Assembly (NCBI GenBank): GCA_025618425.1 | Contig: CM046833.1 | Span: forward strand, 3,690,298-3,754,297 | Origin: Heliocidaris tuberculata | Taxonomy: Eukaryota; Echinodermata; Echinoidea; Camarodonta; Echinometridae | Direction of reading: 5' to 3' | Length of the DNA: 64,000 nt | Shown: in pieces, positions 47,039-55,855 of the stretch | How positions within the stretch are numbered: the first letter of the stretch is position 1 | How the letters are laid out: each line of letters opens with the position of its first letter | The notes under the pieces: generated by a model | What the model saw: the letters and a program-made list of their open reading frames with translations, nothing else | What the model was told of the DNA's origin: nothing | Databases searched by the model: none | Translations under genes and position numbers: made by a program

Positions 47039-49972
47039 CTGTTAAAAGAAAAGTACAACAAAATTAAGCAAACAAACAGACAAGCCAAAAATTAATCAGA
47101 GGGTTCTAAACAGACTCGTATGATTTATGTTGACCAGAAGCCCACCAAGCTATGAAAAAACAACAACAAACAAACAAACAAACAAACAAACAAACACAAC
47201 AAAGAATCAATAAGAGGGCTCCAGGGGAGCGTTTCATCAAACGTTTTGTCAGTGATTTTTACTGACAAATTTGCTCTCAGCCAATCACATGCAAGGATTT
47301 CAGTAGCTTATAACACTTGTCGATAAAAAATCACTGACGAAACGCTTGATGAAACGCTCCCCAGGATGACTGAAGGTGCACCAGGAGCCCATCAAGCTAA
47401 AATAAAACAACAACAACAACACAGAAACAGTTACAGGGTTCGGGGCTGATTGAAGGTGCAATACCAGTCGTGTAGGTTCATGCACCGAGCCCCAATACAA
47501 AATAAACCGACCCAACAAACAAACAAACAAGATCTTGCCCAAATTTCCCCTTTTTTTAAAAATTGGACCAAATAGAGAGTTAGCGCACATGTATATTTAA
47601 AATTAAACTTACAGCTTTGCAATCGAATCCGATTACCATCCAAACAGTCAAACTTTCTCTCCTCGTTGGTGTCGTCGCACCCTAGCCAGATAAAGTTGAG
47701 GCCGAGATCGCCCAAGAACTCAATGACGAAATTGAATTCGGCCTGCGAATTCGGTACGAAGGGGATAGCGTCGAGCTCGGAGCAAAGCTGCAAGGCCTGC
47801 TCATACGGCACGGGATCGGCCCAGGAAAGGCGGTAGCAACTTTCCGACCTCCGCAGCCAACCAGGCGGACATGTTCGAGCTAGAAATGGTATTGGGGGGA
47901 GATAAGGGTCAAACATTCGTCACTGGGGCGTCACTAGAAGGAGGGTTCGTTGGGGCGGGATTGACAATCCAATGACATTTCCCCCCGACAAAATTTGGAA
48001 ATTCAGATCAATGTCTGCAAGTAGCAAAGGAATATCACCCTGTAATTTTGCTTGTTGGATTATAAAAAAAAATTGTCAGAAGAAAAAAATAATCGTCATA
48101 AAGATCAAACTACAATAATATTCAAATTTTTTCCTTGAGATATTGTTTCAAGCAAAAGCTGCCAATTTAATACTGACCATCAAAATATCACGACGCAAGC
48201 GTCCTTAGAGGGCAGAAGGGAAAAAGAAAGAGACTAGGTGAAAATTTTAGCTCGAGCTGGATCTCTTAATACAATTTTGCCTCATTTAATTTACTTTGTG
48301 GACCGGGTATAATTATCTAAAACTCCTTGAAATTAACGAAAGTGCTTTACTAAAATGGTGGATAACCTACCTCTGACAGTAACATTGAACGAACATTGGT
48401 CTGAGTTTCCGGCGGGATCGGTCGCCGTGGCAACTACGGTATAATCACCGGCATCCCACAATCCTTCACTCATATCCGTGGTGACAGTCACCTGACCGGA
48501 ATCGTCCGTGGCGTTGAGATCAGGCCACGTGACATTTGCCGAGAATTCACCGGTTTCTAGGTAGACAACGTAGTCATCTGGGCAAGAGATGGCTGGTGCA
48601 GTGGCATCTTTGATTGAAAAATAAAAGAAGTACCGGTATATTGTGTGATTCTATTTCGTCATTTCTATTGCGGTATATCTTCGGATGGTAAGTACAGAAG
48701 TACATACTTTAACAATGTAAGGCCTACTTCATCTATTGTTAAAACAAAAGTAATCAGGAGAAAACATGGTGATGCTTCAATTCAGTAGGCCTAATTCATA
48801 CAGTTTTGTTTATTTATTATTTCATTTTGTAACACACTGACACACTCAATGACTACGGTATCATCAAAATTTCTTAATCGTTTTGATTTCCATTGATCAT
48901 TAATACGATTTTAGATTCATTACTGATTTCCGAATGGACAGACTGACAGTGCATCTTTTTGCACGTACATGTCCACAGCTGCTATCCGCTGTGGGCCAAC
49001 TCCTGCGATTCGCACGTCCTTCGTTTGCCATGGTCACAACCAGCCGTCCACCTCTCGACACCTTCTCTTGGGCGTCTTGCACCCTTCTCATAAAAAATAA
49101 CCCCTCTTATCTACAAGAACTCTTGAGGCGAGCGTACAGCTTCCGTTCAGGTACCGTGCAACTGACGTGCGATATGTCACGGCTCCGTATGGCTTCGTGA
49201 GACCTTAGCAAGAAGCCCGTGCAATTATTACGATGGCTGCACTTGTCACCTACTTTCGTCAGAACACGTAGCCCCACACAGGGATTGGTGGACATGTCCA
49301 ACAGCCTACTTGCGTGTCTTGCGTGCTCCTACGTGCTTGGAAAAAACGTGCAGACCCGTGCGTCTGACGCAAGGATTTTCTGCGATGTAGACCACACGTG
49401 CGTCCCGTTGTGACTAACCCTTTAGAGGGGGTATGTTTATGAAGAGGGCGCAAGGCGCCCAAGAGGAGATGCAGAGAGGTGTACGGCCGGTTGTGACCAT
49501 GGCAAACGAAGGACGTACGAATCGCAGGAGTTGGCCCACGGCCGACCGCAGTTGCGGACACACACGACGTGCATTTATACGCACGGTCAGTTGTGACCGA
49601 AGCATTGCATATATTTCAAAGTGTTTTCTTTCATAACAAGAACAGCGTATTCATTTTAAAACAGTCCATATAATTTCTTGTTGAGTAATGATATATGTAT
49701 ATCTTTATTTGTACCAGTAACTAAATGATTAAAGACATTGAAAATGATAGTAAGATGCAACGTATGCCTATCTTTTATTACGATAAGCTTTTTTTTTTCT
49801 TTTCACATACCTTGAGTCTGTGTTGTCTCGGGAGGAGGAATCGTCGTCGGTGCTTCTGTTATTACACGGACATCTACTCCGACTATCAAAACAATAGAAA
49901 CGAGATTGTTAGATCATGGAAGAGATAATTTCAATCACACATAAAGCAACGTTATGGAGATGACGATGGTGG

Positions 49973-50003
<31 letters not shown>

Positions 50004-52288
50004 AATAATTGGGTCTTATTAACCCAGGGTAGCCACATGTTAATATTGCTCTTTCTGCGGGGCCTGTAATTATTACCCAAGCACTGCCAAGTACCCATTT
50101 ACACCTGAGTTAAGGTTAAAATACCTTTTTCAAGGATGTAAGCACCAAGCGAGGATCAAACCCAGGACCTCTCGTATGAGAGTCAAGAGGCTTCACCAAT
50201 ATACCACAGTACTCCCACGTATAATGAAGATGGGAAGGAGAGGGAGCAAGAGAAGTACGAGAAGAGGTAGGAGGAGAAGGAGAAGGAGGAGGAGGATGAT
50301 GATGAAGAAGATGCTAATTTTGACGCAGATGATGATGATGAAGATGACCATGATGTAAATGGTGATAATGATGTAGAGAAAGTGGGAACGAGAAGCAATG
50401 AAAGAGTAAGAGGAGACGAAACTTTGGCATAATCACACAGTTAAATGAACAATCTTCGTAATGTGTAAGCAGAGCCCTTTTCCTTGTTTCTCACATCTAT
50501 CTTGAACACGTTACCATGGTTACAATAGTAGAGGAGTTGTGATATAATGGTCCATTCACTGAAATTTTGATCAAATGGTTGAGGGTTCGAATCCCAGCAA
50601 GGCACTGAAATCCTTTGGAAGGACACTCATCCACATTTGCCATCCTCACTGTAAAAGTAAATGGGTACCTGATATATACTAGAGCGCTACATAACTATAC
50701 CAGGAGCGTCAAGGAGCAATGGATATAAGCGCTATACAGTACAAAAAACCACCATTTATTAATAAGCCTTAAAAAAAGAAATAAAAAAAAATACCATCGG
50801 TGACGACGAATGACGTCGAATCGACACCGAGTTCGTCCAGGCTGCCGTCATCGGCGGCGTCTTCGATTACGTCTTGGACAGCGGCTTGTACATCCTCCTC
50901 GATCTTTTTGATCCGGTCATCGATGGACCCTGCCGGGGTGGTCGTATCCCCAGGAGCGGTCACGGGAGGAGAGAGAAGGCGAATCACGAAGTCGACGATG
51001 ACGCTACCAGGGCTGGGTAAAATATTTTGTGGAAGTGTTCTAATTTCTTGCAATTGTTTCCATTAAAATTACTTTGAATCACGTCAGAAACACAGTACAC
51101 TAATTGATTTTCTTCAAAATGAAACGATAAACAATCGAATAAAATGATTATCTATACATGTACATGCATGCTTTGAGGGACTCCGTAATTCTTTTGTTCG
51201 GCACCTACCTAAATCCATTGACTTGTGTGCCGTTGTAAACACCACTCAGATCACTCCCATAGAAAACAGCGTCCATCTGAAAATAGGGTTAAAGTGAAAG
51301 ATTGTCCAATAAGTACTTGAGATATTATAGGTAGAATAACACTGAACCTACAGCTTCAATATGTTTGGTGGATAATCGGTAGTCTATGGTGCCTGCCAGG
51401 TACATGCATTGTATCCATGTTATCCGACTCCAGGCTGGGTGTGGGAGAAATTGGACGGAAACAATATCGTCATATTTGAAACCAGAAGGTATATACTAAC
51501 AGCAAGATAAAACTAAATCTGGATTTATAGAGTGCTTAAGGCCAACTAAAACTGATTCCTAGTTTCTCATTCTGATTTTTTGTTGTTGAAAATTTGGAGG
51601 AGGGGTACTTAATATGTTACTTAATATTTGAAAAATTCCCAAACATAAAAATGCTACAGGGTCAATTTCTACACATTTTTAAAGCATTTAATTTCATTTG
51701 TTCATGCACCCCAGAGTCTCAAAACAAAGGGAAATTTCATTCTATGAATGATTTTTGTTTAATTAATTAAATCAATTGTTTTGATGTCCTCAAGTTTTTA
51801 TTTATTTCATTTTAGAACAAAAACATCAATTGAAAAAAAAAAAATTAGGCGGCCCGTAAAAAAGGAAGGAGGAAGGAAAGAGAAACTAGGAATTAATTTT
51901 ATTTTGCCTAAAAATAGCGTCTCTTCGTATTTTACAGATATTATTATTATTACCCCGGTCACTGGATTCAGAATGTGGGTGCCATCTCCATTCCCTGGGG
52001 AGTATTCCTTCCATGTAGTATATGGATATCTTTTAGCAAGCATGAACTTTGGGGCATTGTAAGAAAAATGTAGTTGACCGCAACAAAACAGAGCATGAAA
52101 AAAAAATGTTACGTAAACTAGTTAAGATTTAAAATCCTGCTTTTATATTACCGTGTTTGTGAAATTATCAGCCAGTGATCGATACTGAGGAGAGAGATCG
52201 TTATTATATTGCGGAATGAAAGCTCGGTTGGACAGACGAACTGTGGCATCTAAATTCACTCCAACTGGAAAAAAAAAGAATTAGAAGG

Positions 52289-52319
<31 letters not shown>

Positions 52320-54125
52320 GAAGTAGTAGTAGAAGAAGAAGAAGGAGAAGAAGAAGAAGAAGAAGAAGAAGAAGAAGAAGAATTAAAAAAAAATACAGAT
52401 CTATTATTTTTCATAACTAACAACGTTTAATTCCCACACACGGAGCAAGTCAGGCATATATATATAGATGATGAACAAAGTGTAAATGTTATAGGACGTC
52501 GAATCAGAAGACTTATCTCAATATAGTTTTTTTTTCTAAAGAGGTAACAACATACACCTAATGATATTAACAACACTAGAAATATATATTTTAGATATTA
52601 CAGATGACATGAGATTAAAAAAAAATCATAATAATTAAAACATGCCGTCAGTGAAATTAACTGTGTTAATGCGTTTATCTTATACCGACAACATTTAACA
52701 TTTATTCAAAGGTGGAGAAAGAACAGCCTTGTAAAAGTTGGTTCAAGAAATTTAAAAAGAAAAGAGGAAGAGGTGGAGCCCTTCTAAAATCGCACAACAC
52801 TACAAATTTTCACGTTGTACTGATCGTTAACCATGTTAACTGTCATGTTAGAATAAAATCACACCAGTTTAGCAGGAACAACAGAAAATGCATACCAATG
52901 ACTATGGATCCTCCTGTGTCTGTTGGTCTCGCATCCGTTGGTTGAACTGTTACTACATAATGGAAGAAAATAAGAACTTCATCTAAGCTTTTATTCACTT
53001 TTGAAATTAGTCATGAATTACGATGGTTTAATATCAAGATATATTTTGTGTGCCGACGTATTTCTGCCGTTGCAATGTCGAGTTTCGCACTACCCGTGGG
53101 TAATTCACATATTAGTAACCATATCAGACATCTGAGCAATGCAGTTTTAACCCGGCTTTGACAAGCCAACAAAATTGCGGGCCGATAAATTGTTTATTGC
53201 CCGATTTCGAAAGTCAATGGGATTTCGCGTGTTAAATAGCGGGTTATAAACTGTATTTATTTACAATATTTTTGAGTTCGCTGTAGATGTCTGATTCTGT
53301 TAATAATAATGATATGGACTTGTTACTTTCGGGGGATACAGCACTAATTGCCCTCACTAGAATCGTATTGCCCTCGTCTTCGACTCGGGCAATATGATTC
53401 TAGTTCAGGTAATAAATGTTGTATCCCCCTCAAGCCCAGTCCATATTATATTATTATGCAACTACAGGTATACTATACAGGTATACACAAGTCATGTAGA
53501 TGAGGAGAGCTTTTCAATTCCTACACATGGTCAAAAGTAGGTTCCGTTCTTGTTTTGAGATTTTTCACGTTAAGCATCTAACCTATCCATCCTATTTTCA
53601 ATACATAAAACTTTAAAAAAAAAAAATTTGGAGAGGGGCATTTCAAAGTCATTATACAGTAGTACCACTTTTGTAATTTTAAAGGCAAAAACTCGCACGG
53701 CAGAAACTTAGTGAAAAGTGAAAATCTAATTAAATATTCAGGGCATTGTTTTAAGAAGAGTATTTAACGAAATGACATAAAACTTAGTCGAAATAAATGT
53801 GACATTCCTTAACTATTCAGTGTGAAAACCTCAGTATGATACAAGTTATAACTTTTTGAGTAATTATCGATCAAAAGTGTCAAATGTGTTTTTACACCCA
53901 GTAGCTTATAACAGCATTCAATAAGTACGTACAAGAAGGCGAAACTAATCAACCCTACCTGTCGGCAATGACTTGTGACCTATGGTACAAGAAAGAAATG
54001 GGGAAAAAATTATGAGTTTAATGCATATACGAATTAGAATAAATATTGCATCAATTACCAAACCACCATAGGCCGTTAATATTTGTGGATGTATTGAGTA
54101 ATTCACAACAAATGATAATTAATCA

Positions 54126-54181
<56 letters not shown>

Positions 54182-55817
54182 ATAATAATAAATGTAACTT
54201 ATATAGCGCCAAATCCACTCTGTGGAGTGCTAAAGGCGCATGTAGAAATTAATAAAGAATTAAACAGAAATGTTTCTACATGATTTTTTAAAAAGAATCA
54301 GATGTTATGCATTCATTTTAGACCGATTTGGACCGATTTTAATACAAAGATATTGTGTACAGGTGTAAGGTGTATTCATGGGCGGCGATCCCAAGGGGGA
54401 GGGGTGTCCCCCGGAAATTTTGTGGCTTGTACAGTAAGTAATGGGAAAGGCTAGTTTCGTCCCCCCGGCCGTGACAAGAAATCGCCGCACATAGGTGTAT
54501 TCAGTATGATGAATTGTTTTTGTGAGCAATAGACTAAAACCTCTGTTTTGATAGGAAGCATTCTGATAATAGCTACGCCTACGCTCATACGGGACATGTG
54601 GTTTCGAAACTTTAAGTTAGCGAACTATTAAGTTACAAACGAAACAACGACTCACTAACTATGATGAGGGTTCACACGGGCCCGAAACAACGACTCTCGT
54701 TGTTTTGAGATTACAAGTAGAGCGATGGCAGTTTAACATAAACAGAGAGGTCCTCGTTAACGAGTTTGCTAAACTTAAAGTTCATTCTGTCCACACGGTC
54801 CATAACTACGAAGGAGGACCCCCCCCCCCCCCCACCCCCGCTCGTCGTTTCGGCATTAAATACAAGCTCCCTTGTGGTTCTGGAACTACAAGTAAACTTA
54901 AAGTTTCGAAACTAAGAGTCCATTTATACATTATCAACATTATGATTATGAAATTTAATTTTCCCCTTATTAACAAGCATGGGACAATCCAGTGATCCAA
55001 TAATGACATTTGACGATAGGCTACTAATAGGAGATATGCACCTGTTGAGAAATAGATGATCATAAATAGGATTGCAATAACAATGACGAGCACACCAGAT
55101 GCGATAAGAATGACAGCAGTGCGGTTTGCTTTCGACCGCGTCTTCGTAACGACATAATCCACCATGTCGTTCCCCCTCGATCTGGCCCTCGATCTCCAAC
55201 TCCTCCGGTCGGCAGATTTAGCAGCTGCTTTCCGCTTCTCAGCAGCAATATCGTCACCATCGTCACCGTCGTCATACCCGGGAACAGGCGGTAGTGACTC
55301 CTTCTGCGAGCGGTATTCGCCGCCGCTTTTGCGGTCACACCACTGCAGCTCGTCGTATCGCGAAGCGGTCATATCGAGTGTGGGAACCGCTGGCAGGGCG
55401 TCCGAATGATTCCGTTGGTTTGCCGATGGAGCGCTTGGACGCTCGGCGGACCATTGGAGTTTGGAAGCCTCCCGAGCAGCCGCGGCGTCGAATTCATATG
55501 CTGGTGGAGGCGGGAGGGTGTCGGACTTTTGTCGGTTCATGTGACTGGACAAGCGGTCAGGGAGGGGTGGGACTTCGTGTTGAAAAGACGCTGGTTCGGG
55601 AAAGTCATCTTCTGGTTGGAATGTTGGATTCTCATGTTGGTCCTCATGTTGAAAGGAGGGACCCAAGTTCTCCTCTTCATGGCGATACTGATTGTCCTGT
55701 AAAAAATGCAACAGCAATTCAACAGAAGCACTTGATAGGGCAAATGGTCTTTTCTCGTCTCACACTATTTTATGAAAAGTAGAGATTAAAAGAAAGAGTG
55801 CAAGAGAGAAAGAGAGA

Positions 55818-55855
<38 letters not shown>

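Noticed and set aside
48900..49636. Frames on both strands at the GC-rich part of intron 9
   Set aside because: They come from the two arms of a fold-back element and mirror each other.
50515..50620. A tRNA gene, because of the exact B box GGTTCGAATCC
   Set aside because: No cloverleaf can be drawn; the body and the AGCGCTATA 3' box are those of a tRNA-derived SINE.
55164..55782. Frames on the + strand of up to 162 residues
   Set aside because: They are shadows of lectin gene exon 3, which has splice sites, correct phase and a membrane helix on the - strand.
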